Shown one piece after another: positions 22,697 through 33,276 of a stretch of 64,000 nt of DNA. The notes beneath the pieces were generated by a model. The model was not told the DNA's origin. It did not search any database and saw only the letters and a list, made by a program, of their open reading frames with translations. Within the stretch, counting starts at the first letter, position 1. The number at the start of each line of letters is the position of its first letter. A program made the translations under genes and the position numbers. The DNA is from Beaufortia kweichowensis (Eukaryota > Chordata > Actinopteri > Cypriniformes > Gastromyzontidae): the NCBI GenBank assembly GCA_019155185.1, contig CM032805.1:861001-925000 (forward strand), in the 5' to 3' direction.

Positions 22697-23163
22697 GTGA
22701 GTTTACATTGTGTTATTTAATCGTAAATCAAAATGAATTCTTAAATCAAAATATATTTACTTGAGATGCAAAATGACATACGACAGTCTTGTTTTTAGAA
22801 AACGTTTTTAAAATTGTGTGTTTAGAAAAAAACAAGAATAAAATTTTGCATACGTGGTACGTTTTATCTTTTATCCTTTTGAATAAAGTTTATTTTTCTT
22901 TCTTTGGCATATATCAAGATTTTATTTTATCAGCAAAATTTGACAGTGATGACATTGTACACTACAAATATCTAAAGATTGCTAAATCAAGATACATTTA
23001 CTTAAGATGTAAAATGACATGCATAAGACAGTCTTGTTTTCTAAATGATAAAATCTCAAAACTGCATGTTTTTGCGCTAAAACAAATCCCACCATGATAG
23101 TTAAGAAAAAGAATCTTGTTTTCCCTTTAAAAAAAAGTTTAGATTTTAGAAGTTATTTCTTAA

Positions 23164-23368
23164 GACGGAGGATTAGTGCCACGTAAAAAAAATTAAAGAT
23201 TAAAGTTGTAATATTTTGAGAATAAACTCGAAATACAACAAGAATGAAGTCGAAATACTACGAGAATAAAGTCGAGAAAAAATATTTCGACTTTATTCTC
23301 GTAATATTTCGACTTTATTCTCGTAGTGTTAGATTTTTTTTTTTTTTACGTGGCACTAATCCTCTGTC
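23164..23368. mobile_element. MITE-like fold-back element
   Basis: Terminal inverted repeats GACGGAGGATTAGTGCCACG and CGTGGCACTAATCCTCTGTC bound about 205 bp. The inside is nearly palindromic, with ATACTACGAGAATAAAGTCG on one arm and CGACTTTATTCTCGTA repeated on the other. No coding capacity. It sits in the intron upstream of the small membrane-protein ORF and resembles abundant hairpin MITEs of cyprinids. Confidence 0.75.
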
Positions 23369-23986
23369 ATAATTTTTTGATTTCAAGCAAAAAAAAATTA
23401 TTGCATTTTTCAGTCATTTTGCTTCTCAAGTAAATGAGTTTCTTCTTAATATGTTAAGATATTTGTACTGGAAAAAGTTTCACAGGAATTCATAATGAAT
23501 TTTATAAATGTTTATGTACTTATTCATAATTTGCATGAACTTGTAAGATGTCATTCATATGTTTTAGTATGATCTGCTTTTACACAGTGACATTTAGGGA
23601 TGCTAGGATTAGGATTTTCAATAATCGTATATTTTTATATTATTCACTTCATATGAATGAACCATCTTGTAAAATAGTTGTGAATTTCAATGACATCAGG
23701 TTGACAAACGACAAAAATACAGTAGGTATAACAGTATATAATACAGTAAAAAATATATTTTTGCAGTGTTTTTACTCTACAGGAGTTGTGAGCTGTATAT
23801 ACATGCATAAAAGAAGGAGGAACATGCCACTTTAAACAGATATGTAACAAAATTGATGTCATCATTTCATTTTTCTTCATCTTTCTTCAGACATTCTCAT
23901 AGCTCTTTAAACACTACTTCTTCCCCAGGAAATGCACATTTCATCATGACTCATCATATATATACGTTTCATTTCTGCAGTTGAGA

Positions 23987-24205
23987 ATGTCCACGTGTGG
24001 CTCGTGTTTCTGGGCCATCGTCTGGCTGGTGGTTCTGTTGGTTCTGGGCTGGCCTTTGAGTATCGTCCTGGGTGGACTTTACGGTCTCATCGCCCCTCTC
24101 ACCGTCTGCGTCGGTCTGGACCGGCTGGCTGACCTGATGATGGAGGGAGCAAACCTGGGCCGAAAGTGTGCCCTGAACATGAGGCACGGCAAACCGCTGT
24201 GCTGA
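23987..24205 (+). CDS. Small hydrophobic membrane protein, 72 aa (unrecognised family)
   Basis: The ORF starts at the ATG of MSTCGSCFWAIVW and ends with HGKPLC and TGA at 24,203-24,205. It lies entirely in one exon whose acceptor is TTTCTGCAG at 23,980. Residues 7-43 form one long hydrophobic stretch broken by GWPLS, compatible with a membrane hairpin or two short helices. Cysteines lie at both ends (C4, C7, C41, C60, C72) and could be acylated. The tail is polar with a basic GRKCALNMRHGK segment. A poly(A) signal AATAAA lies at 24,550. I believe similar short proteins exist in other fish, but I cannot name the family or assign a function. Clean frame, splice acceptor and poly(A) signal argue for a real gene. 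Confidence 0.65.
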   Translation: MSTCGSCFWAIVWLVVLLVLGWPLSIVLGGLYGLIAPLTVCVGLDRLADLMMEGANLGRKCALNMRHGKPLC

Positions 24206-24549
24206 GACTCCAGCCCTTCAGCTCACCTTGAACAACATCACGAGCCTTGATGAGAAAGTTTGTGGTTTGAGCTGTACGCTGGGCAAACCTTTCATTGTGT
24301 TGTCATTGTTGAAATGTTATTTAATATGACTAGCCACGAGCCGTCTTTCAAGTCTTTAAATGTTTCCCTTGGCCTTTATTTCAAAATTTTACAAAAAACA
24401 ACTTTTCAGTGTCCTGTTTGTGTTATCCGAGTTAACCTTACTGGAATATTTTGACAGCATTGTTAACAAAATCACATGATGCAAACTTTTCAATTAATTT
24501 TTATAAAACTCACTCAAACGTTTTTTTTAAACTATTATTAGGATGACAG

Positions 24550-24555
24550 AATAAA
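24550..24555 (+). terminator. Candidate poly(A) signal of the small membrane-protein gene
   Basis: AATAAA lies 345 bp downstream of the stop codon, in AT-rich DNA; position is the only support. Confidence 0.4.
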
Positions 24556-25393
24556 TATATATTTGTATCTGTTAAGTCTGGTCTATTTTTGGTCAAGAAC
24601 CGACCACTTGGGAAGAGCCTGTTTGACCAATCACAGTTTTTGTTTTACATGATAAAGATAAAAGATAAAACAAATACATTAAAAATCAATTAAATAACTG
24701 TAATATTCATTTAGTAATTTTAAATGTTAAATAAAACAGCAGGTAAATGTAAACCAGTAATATCACAAAAAAATATGTTGACAATGAATCTAGATGAACT
24801 GAAAACCCTAAAGAACCTAATGCAAAACTATTCTGTAATCAACATTTCTTTCTGTCAAAAACTAGTGAACACACGCTAATAGTAAATAACCTGTAAACAT
24901 GATTGTTTTCTGGTAAACTAATAAAAACTCCATGTTTTCTAGAAGCAGTGTTGTATATATCTGTCAAACCTGTCATTTATATTACGAAACTTCTATTGAA
25001 AGTTAATTAACGAAATATAACTGATGGATTCATTCGTGGACTTGTAGGGAAAATGTCAACGTGCGTGTGAAATGCTGCTGGAAAGGTCAAACGTTAGATT
25101 CATTGGCCTTCATCTCTAACATGGTGCAGAATATAAGAGGACATATAAGTTCCCACTGGATTCTGCTGAGTCGGGATGAAGGCAGTAACGGGAGACTGAT
25201 GCAGGTGTCGGGTTAACAGGACATCCGTGAGGAAATGCAAAGCCAGGCAATGTGATTCACTGATCCAGCAGGTCACTCATTACTGCCCTCTAGAGGATGA
25301 AGGTGACATCTGTCTGTCCGTCTGTCCATCCCTCTATCCAAAGATTCTTTGGATAGACTTACAAATATTAGGAGACAAACAAGAGTTTTGTTT
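24556..25393. other. Intergenic DNA
   Basis: AT-rich unique-looking sequence, with a somewhat GC-richer stretch at 25,080-25,340. No gene seen. Confidence 0.6.
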
Positions 25394-25687
25394 GAAGATC
25401 ACAAAACATCTGGTAATCTACTGTAGATCTGATAGAAAAACACTATGTGACGATCACAAAACATCTGGTCATTTACTGTAGATCTGATAGAAAAAGACCA
25501 AATGTGAAGATCACAAAACATCTGGTAATCTACTGTAGATCTGATAGAAAAACACTGTATGTGACGATCACAAAACATCTGGTAATCTACTGTAGATCTG
25601 ATAGAAAAAGACCATATGTGAAGATCACAAAACATCTGGTCATTTACTGTAGATCTGATAGAAAAACTGTATGTGACGATCACAAAA
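25394..25687. repeat. Five-unit minisatellite, about 57 bp per unit
   Basis: Tandem units contain GATCACAAAACATCTGGT and CTACTGTAGATCTGATAG. Two spacer types largely alternate (AAACAC..TATGTGAC and AAAGACCA.ATGTGAA), suggesting duplication of a dimer of about 115 bp. Open frames on both strands are repeat artefacts. Confidence 0.85.
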
Positions 25688-25919
25688 ATATTTATTCACA
25701 AAAATAAAAGAATTAGAGAGATTTGTTTCTGCTTTTTTCAACAATAATCCCACCTGAAATAATGCTGAAATGTGTAATGTGTGCTTTATGGATTTCTTTC
25801 AAATATAAACACATGCAGTCAGATGAGTTTACATTCTAAACGATGTCATACAAGCACTATTGTTGTCTGAGTGGTTCCATAAACAACCTTCAACATCCCA
25901 ATAATCTTTCTGTTGCGCA

Positions 25920-26140
25920 CAAGGTCTTTTTATAAAAAGATAAGAAAGAAATGGTTCTTTTAAGTAAACGGTTCTTTGGAGAACCAGAAATGGTTCTTCT
26001 ATGGTATCACTGAAAAGCACCTTTATTTTTAAAAGCTGTACACTGTAAAAATGAAAGGATCCTCGAGGAATCATTTGGGGTTCTTCACACAGCCACACCG
26101 GCGGAATCACCAGGAGGACGGTTCTCTGAGGAACCATTAA
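25920..26140. repeat. Transposon-like remnant with GGTTCTT / AAGAACC words
   Basis: The segment holds GGTTCTTTGGAGAACCAGAA, ATGGTTCTTCTATGG and GTTCTCTGAGGAACCATTAA. These match the ends of a common fish non-autonomous DNA element from memory. A related remnant occurs near 51,507-51,612. Boundaries are unclear. Confidence 0.4.
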
Positions 26141-26298
26141 CAGTCCTGACAGTTCCTACAAAACTTAAAACTTATCCTTTAAGCACATTTCCTTTTAGAA
26201 CTTCAGGTCTGACGTTCTTCAGGGAACGTCTTATGGCAGAGTGAAGAAGCTTAAATGAATTGTCAAAAAAATGGTTACAAATTTTACTTTTTTGTCAC

Positions 26299-26440
26299 TA
26301 GGGCAGTACCCTTTAAAAAGGGTCTATATGTACCATTAGGTACAGATATGTACGTTTGTGATACTTATATGTACCTTTGAGTTACTAATATGCACTCTTT
26401 AGGTCCATATGTGTACTTTTTTAAAAGGGTACTGCCCCAG
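26299..26440. mobile_element. Short MITE with GGGCAGTACCC ends
   Basis: The left end TAGGGCAGTACCCTTTAAAA and right end TTAAAAGGGTACTGCCCCAG are inverted repeats. The inside has many TATGTAC words. About 140 bp, no coding. This element type is abundant in teleosts. Confidence 0.7.
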
Positions 26441-26599
26441 TTACAAATTTTAACCCTTTTTTCTGACAGTGTGGTTACTCAAGGATCTTTTCATTTTTGC
26501 AGTGTGTTTCTCATATTTTCAATGATAAAACACAGTGGCCAAGACAGAGACAAAATATATCAAATAGACACTTTGTGTTTGTTATACAGTAGTGGAATA

Positions 26600-26685
26600 T
26601 GTCCATGTTGAAAGTTAAATGCTTTCTCGTTTGTAAGTCTGCTAAATGAATAAATGTCAATGTTAACATGATAAACTGCACCTGT
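26600..26685 (+). repeat. SINE-tail-like fragment
   Basis: TTGTAAGTCTGCTAAATGAATAAATGT resembles the 3' end of the tRNA-derived fish SINE present in the opposite orientation at 56,085-56,234. A further copy is at 37,535-37,610. Only the tail is recognisable. Confidence 0.4.
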
Positions 26686-26839
26686 GCTTTAGAAATCCCC
26701 TTGATATCAGTTACATGTAATTGCATAATAAAAAGTATTTCTGACATGTCACTTGGTATTTTGTTGCAATGATTTCAGTGCCACTGTAGTTCAGTTAAAC
26801 AGTCCATTGGACCTTTTGGCGAAACCGCGCATGTCTCTG

Positions 26840-26970
26840 CGAACGAGTGGGCGTGGCCAAGCCTTTCTTTATTTGAACAGCACCTCCTGTGACACTTTCA
26901 CCCCATGAGGAGGATCCGCGGTGATTAACATGTTTCACACAGTTTGATATGTAAAGGGGCGGGGCTGGAC
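26840..26970 (+). promoter_or_regulatory. Candidate gjd2 proximal promoter with GC boxes
   Basis: GAGTGGGCGTGGCC (from 26,845) and GGGGCGGGGCTGG (from 26,956) are Sp/KLF-type GC boxes, 520-640 bp upstream of the gjd2 start codon in otherwise AT-rich DNA. The transcription start is unknown; a 5' UTR would run through 27,000-27,484. Confidence 0.4.
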
Positions 26971-27484
26971 GTCCCCGCAGCAGTCAAGGACGTTTGCTTC
27001 CAAACAGTTGCTTTGTCTTTAAAAAATACGCAGCGCGAGACCCTAGTGCCCAAAAATAACAAAGGTGGAGGTCACACCTTCCCCTTTAGCATCAGAGATG
27101 ATGCTCAGGTCCACAAGTCTACAAATCCAAGAATTTGACAAACGTGAAATCCGTAAGATGCGCTTTGGCATCTCCAAATAAATCCCCTTCTGCCCGTATG
27201 ACGCAGCAAGGCGCTCCACACACTCTGATGCCATATTAAAGCCATCCGCCCTCCACCCACCCATCAATCTGATGTGAAGATCGAAAATAGGAGGGCTTAC
27301 ATGACTGCGCTCCACACTGGAGGGTGAGGAGAAGTGTGGCATCCTCCAGCATCAGCGCTGCCACGGTGCAGTGAACAGCTGGCGCTCCTCATCCATGCGT
27401 TTACACCCTAACGGCGGACAATAATCGGGAACTATTCGCCTTTTTTTCTCCTGGATTTCGAGCAGAATCTGCGGATGAACAGCC

Positions 27485-29204
27485 ATGGGGGAATGGACCA
27501 TATTAGAGAGACTTCTGGAGGCTGCTGTGCAGCAGCACTCCACTATGATAGGAAGGTAAGAGCAGATATTGCTGTAAATCAAGGTGTGGATAATACATTT
27601 CTGTGTAATTGGAGCCGAAGTGCTCAAACTGGGCACGAAAAGATGCCTTGAAGCCCGTTACACTTAAAATGCGGTCAAGGTTGCAAGCGTGACATTAAAA
27701 AGAAAATTTGCTTTGTACATGTGATTAATGTAATTAATCTCACACAATGCAACTCGTCCGTTTTTATATATATTTTTTGTATGATATTTTTAGCTTCATT
27801 CCGCGTTTGGATGCAAAGTGATGCTTCTCGCCAGCTGTGCAAAAAATCAGGCGTTACCTCCAGTTTTGCTCATTAAAATGAGATAGCAAAGAAACATGAT
27901 ATATGTGCATATATATATATATATATGCACGATGTAAGGAACAAAACGATGAATTTGAACGCAAACGGAAATCAAGCGTTTGGATTTCAGCACTGGACAG
28001 CTCATTCGCTTTATTGTATTTACACGTTTATTGTGTGTTTGTGGTTTGTATTGTGAATCGTGTAAAGCCACGATTGAAGGTAAAAGGAATGAATGATATA
28101 TGATTATATGATATATAAATATAGGCACAATATAAGGGGCGCTTGGAACGATTTTAAGCACTGGACAGCTCCTCATTTCAACACGTCAATCGAGTTTATA
28201 TTTACACGTTTATATTTCGTGTAACGCCACATTTGAAAGTAAAACGAATCAAACGTGACATTTGCGTAACGGAACAGTGAATAGATCCGTGTACAGGATT
28301 ACGCACAGCTTCACATTCATTTTGCGTGTTTGTTTTTTCCTTTAGGATCCTGCTGACAGTGGTGGTGATCTTCCGGATCCTAATCGTGGCTATAGTCGGC
28401 GAGACGGTGTACGACGACGAGCAGACCATGTTTGTCTGCAACGCCCTGCAGCCGGGCTGTAACCAAGCGTGTTACGACAAAGCTTTCCCCATATCTCACA
28501 TCAGATACTGGGTCTTTCAGATCATAATGGTCTGCACGCCCAGCCTGTGCTTCATCACGTACTCGGTGCATCAGTCGGCGAAGCCGAAAGAGAGGCGATA
28601 CTCGACCGCCACCGTCTTCCTGACGGTGGACAGCAAAGAGCAAGACTCGCTGAAACGAGAGGAGCTGAAGAACCAGAAGATCAAGAACACCATCGTGAAC
28701 GGAGTACTGCAAAACACGGAGAACTCGACGAAAGAGGCCGAGCCCGACTGCCTGGAGGCCAAAGAGCTGCTGGGCTCGAGCACCAAGCCCGTCAAGTCGA
28801 AAATGAGACGGCAGGAGGGCATCTCCAGGTTCTACATCATCCAGATCGTGTTCAGGAATGCGTTGGAAATCGGCTTTCTGGTGGGCCAGTACTTCTTATA
28901 CGGATTCAACGTGCCCGCGGTGTACGAGTGCGATCGGTACCCGTGCATCAAGGAGGTTGAGTGCTACGTGTCCCGGCCCACGGAGAAAACCGTCTTCCTC
29001 GTTTTCATGTTCGCGGTCAGCGGCTTTTGCGTGGTCCTTAACCTGGCAGAGCTCAACCACTTGGGCTGGCGCAAGATCAAAACGGCCGTGCGGGGCGTGC
29101 AGGCCCGGAGGAAGTCCATCTACGAGATCCGGAACAAAGACCAGCCCCGGATGAGCATGCCCAACTTCGGACGCACGCAGTCCAGTGACTCTGCCTACGT
29201 GTAA
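27485..29204 (+). CDS. gjd2: Neuronal gap-junction protein connexin 35/36 (delta-2), 309 aa
   Basis: Exon 1 27485-27555 and exon 2 28346-29204 join within the codon for Arg24, the usual delta-connexin intron position. Connexin 36 forms neuronal electrical synapses and coupling in islet cells. Extracellular loop 1 has C-X6-C-X3-C (Cys 55, 62, 66) and loop 2 has C-X4-C-X5-C (219, 224, 230). Four membrane spans lie near residues 22-42, 76-98, 186-210 and 238-258. The cytoplasmic loop has the kinase site RRYS (Ser110). The tail has WRKIK plus RRKS (Ser281), in the region described as calmodulin-binding and regulated by phosphorylation. It ends in SAYV, the PDZ ligand for ZO-1. Human GJD2 is 321 residues; the difference lies in the cytoplasmic loop. 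Fish have gjd2a and gjd2b, and I cannot tell which this is. No breaks are seen. Confidence 0.97.
27556..28345 (+). other. gjd2: gjd2 intron 1 with internal duplication
   Basis: 790 bp. Two diverged copies of one segment are recognisable at about 27,920-28,095 and 28,115-28,255. Shared order: GCAC.AT.TAAGG, then GCACTGGACAGCTC, then TATTTACACGTTTAT, then a CGTGTAA.GCCAC..TTGAA stretch. The central word resembles REST/RE1 half-sites. A short (AT)n tract lies at 27,909-27,926. Confidence 0.6.
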
Positions 29205-29986
29205 GCGCGTGCGGAACGCAAACTGTGGACGAGTCCCTTCGCCGCGTAAGGTTCATGAGTTGCAAGAGTCGGGTAGGACGTTTTTGTTACCGTTGTTGTT
29301 TTAAAGACTGACAGACCACGCGTTTGTAAAACTTTTTGGCAACGTTTGTACTCGGAGATGCTCGTGTGGTCTGCGCAAAGAGCAAACGCCGGCACCCGAG
29401 CATTACAGTGCCCATGTTACACGCCACGCATGCCGATATGCGACTTACTGTATGACGACCACGATTTTATGCAATTTCACATTGACGGTACTGTAACATG
29501 AGCAGTGGCATGTGAGGCGTGACTCTGCTCTACTGTACTTGAAGGGAGTTGAATGCGTTTTGCACTTTGTACGTCACACGGCGAGAGTCTTAGCACCATA
29601 TTGCTTCATTATATATATATATATATATACACACACATACACATATGATTTCTTTCTCTTCGGTTGCCTGTTCTGCACCACATTGACCTTAACGTAGGCT
29701 ACGTGATGACATCCATTGCTGTTGCGTCTCAATGAGTGTGCGCGGTGCCGCAAACGCGTCAAGTCTGTGATTTCCTTCGTTTCTGCACCAAAGCTTCTTT
29801 CGTTTGTGAGCTTACGTGTAATCAAGTGCCATACCTGTATATAAATATATGCATATCTATCTATATATAGCTTATAATCATATCCATAAAGCAGATTTAT
29901 TGCTTGAATTATGCTTAACGCGTCCCGATTTGCTTTGACTGTATTCGTTGTAAATGAACTGAAAAGGTTTTCTGGTTTGGCCACAA

Positions 29987-30035
<49 letters not shown>

Positions 30036-30798
30036 TCTTTAGAAGATATGGGCTTTTTATGTGGCCACGTCTACTGTATCTCTTCCAAATCAGATGACAA
30101 TGCAAGTGTGTATGGCCAGGCGCGTGCTTTAGTGTATACGATATAAGGCCTTGATTAAAAAATGAAATCCGGTGCATTATTTTCCAGTCTGATCATGATG
30201 AGTTGTGTTTTCAGATTTAAAATGTTATTATTCTCCATCGTTGTTACTATGCCACCTCATATTTATGATAAATCCGCGTGCCCGGAGAGGGGACCTTTCT
30301 CGAGTCGTTTGCATTTCTAAGCTTGAAGGGAAAGTATTGCATGTTTAAGAATTTATATTCGCTGGGCTATCGATATGCCCTCCCCTGCACCGACGCTTAT
30401 GAACAAAACTAACGGGGATGTGCCGAGGCGAGCTCGCCTTGAAGGTCACTGGGGATAAAGATAGAAAGACAGAAGAACATCGTGGCTCTGAATGGTTTGG
30501 AACGGACTGTCAGGGATCATCTGGGGCCGACACCTGACGGATGACCCGGCAAAGCCGGGATTAAAACGAAAGACACGGTGGGAGAACGGCGGGGAGGGCG
30601 GTGGGATTTGGGAAAGACAGAAAATACTGAAATGTGAATCGCTTGGCTGTATGGTGCAGCGTTCCCTTTTCTCTCTCTGTTATTCCCTGGAAACGCATTC
30701 CGGGATTGCACAACCTTTTACACCCGAGACATCCGACCGAGAGGTTTTATTGCATACTAAAGGACTGTACTGGACCTGAACGGCAAAGCTTTAATAAA
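29205..30798 (+). other. gjd2: Probable gjd2 3' UTR
   Basis: Long non-coding stretch after the gjd2 stop. The first convincing poly(A) signal is AATAAA at 30,793, which would give a 3' UTR of about 1.6 kb. It contains short (AT)n near 29,612, a (GA)n tract (29,989-30,032) and GC-richer sequence at 30,400-30,780. The transcript end is inferred from the signal only. Confidence 0.45.
29989..30032. repeat. (GA)n microsatellite
   Basis: About 44 bp of uninterrupted GA dinucleotides within the likely gjd2 3' UTR. Confidence 0.9.
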
Positions 30799-32150
30799 AG
30801 ATGAACTTGTATCTTCCTTGCCTTATGTATACTGCAGTCCCCCCCCCTTCTTTCTCCCCGCAACAGCAGACGTGAGATTTTTACAGCAACACGGTGATGG
30901 GGTTATGTGTGAATGTAATTCTGCATCTGCATGAGTGTCGGAGGCTCGGTTAAGGCAGACCCGGGGTTGCGGTCAGTGACAGATAGACATGCGTTCTGCA
31001 TTCTGCATTCTGCACGCCCAGACGTCTCACTTGCTGATTTGCAAAAGAAAAATGTCTTGTTCATGTTGTTCTCATCTTGCACGGGGTGCCGTTATTTCAG
31101 GCGAAAGCCAAAGGCTCTTTGCAGAGGCCTGAAACGACGGCACGAGAGTGCTGCGGAACCTCATCACGTGCGAACTCACTGTCATTTTATCCTGATTGAT
31201 TTGCATATTGATAAAAAGGGTGTTGCATGACGGCAGAGAACGCCGGGCCGTTCCCTTTCATAGCGGTCGAGCCTCCAGTCTTTGTGTTTTTAAGGCTGTG
31301 TAAACTGAATAAAATGGAGATGGATGTTATACTGTGAATTAAAGCCGATTCTTTACGATCATGATGATGATGATGATGCGCACACACACACATACACACA
31401 CACTCCTCTGAGATTTCATTGGACTGCAGTGTGTCCTGCAAGCGCTGCAGAAACTCTGCAATGCACAACTGTCTCACCTGAACAACAAGGCCAGCTCACA
31501 TCTCTCTCCTGTACTCTATACATATTTGTTTTTCAGATTTTACTTCTGGTCTATCTAGCAAATGAATTTGGGTACAGAAGAAAAAAACATCAATTAAAAA
31601 ATGTAAAAAGTGGGTGAGAATGAGAACTTGGTATATACATAAATATATATATATACACAAATATATTAGTGTTCTTGAAATTATTATGTAATTACAATTA
31701 TGGTGATAAATTTCCAAAATGAAGGGTAATTGAATCACATGTATATCATATAAGGTTATATAATCATTGATTTGTTCATTAATGAAATGAATTTCTCAAT
31801 GTACTTTACATGTCTGGGTTGTAGGACTGTTATCAGGATTTTCATTTTACTACCCATCACATCATTCAACTGAAATCATTTGTCATCGTTTGGTCATAAT
31901 TTTCTGTCTTTTTCTATTTTATGTGAGATATGAATCATTGCACATTGGTTTTGCTTGTATGACAACAGACCTTGAATTAAACTTATTGTACGTGATGCTG
32001 TGAACATGTATTTGAATATTACAATGTCTTTTTGTACAATTTACTTCTTACAAATTCATATTATTTAGATAAATCTGCAACTTTCATTCACTGGTTTTTA
32101 ATAATGAAATGGATCATTCCAGTGTTATGGATGGGACATTATCAGTCAAA
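30799..32150. other. Intergenic DNA after gjd2
   Basis: It holds a C-run near 30,840, a (GAT)n/(CA)n patch at 31,360-31,405 and short AT repeats near 31,645. The first 500 bp are GC-richer than the rest. No gene recognised. Confidence 0.6.
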
Positions 32151-32310
32151 CTTCTTACAGAATGTATTTATTATCAATATATTGAATCATTTGTTTATAT
32201 TTGACTAAAGTCCTGCTGATAGAGGCCAGACATTACAAAAATATCGGTCTATACACGAGATATCTATTTTAAAAATAGAAATATACATGTGTTGTGAATG
32301 TGACAAAAAA
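32151..32310. repeat. Dispersed repeat family A, copy 3 (left part only)
   Basis: It matches 130-290 and 13,473-13,620, starting CTTACAGAATG and ending shortly after ATACATGTGTTGTGAATGTG. It lacks the right part found in copies 2 and 4. Confidence 0.7.
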
Positions 32311-32548
32311 AGAATGATATTAGATTTATGACATTTTGATGACATTAGATAAAAATAATCACTTTTGGATTAGAAAAATTCTAAGATTAGGAACATGACT
32401 ATTTAAACAGTACTCTTATCTTAACAACTGCATCCCATAATAAAATTATAATAAAATAAAAAATCTAATAAGAGATCTTATACAGATTCTATAACGATCA
32501 ATAATCAATAACTGCCATTCATGCCATCTGCATCTAATTCAGAGATAC

Positions 32549-32804
<256 letters not shown>

Positions 32805-33276
32805 ATTATCCACACTGGCAGGTGAGTTGGATGGCTTAGTCAGACCAATTGTTCCTGATAAATGTACACGCTACGCATCATTTGCCAGCCAATAAAATTC
32901 ACCGGATGACCAACCTTAATCAGTAAAAAAGCTGTTCTCTGTCTAACAAGATTAAGACAGCCATACAGACTGGGTGAGGGAAAATAAAGGTTTAGAAAGA
33001 TATAAAATTATAAATATACAATGAGCACACATTTTAAAAGCAAGTTTTGATTTCTACATGTGTCCTGCTAGTGACGATTCTGATATTCAACTTCACCACC
33101 ATTGTCTTGCTTTACATACAACAACTTTTTTTACTCATATGAAATTGTGTTTAACTGGAAAGACTATTCTTGGTTCATTTAGAAATTAAACCCAAGACTA
33201 CAGCTATATGTGCATGTTGAACATTTCCAATAACAACCAACAGTAAAACAACAGTATTTATTATAAATTGACACTT

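Noticed and set aside
28380..28960. Antisense and shifted open frames over gjd2 exon 2
   Set aside because: Shadows of the GC-rich connexin coding sequence. The gjd2 frame is the only one with family motifs.
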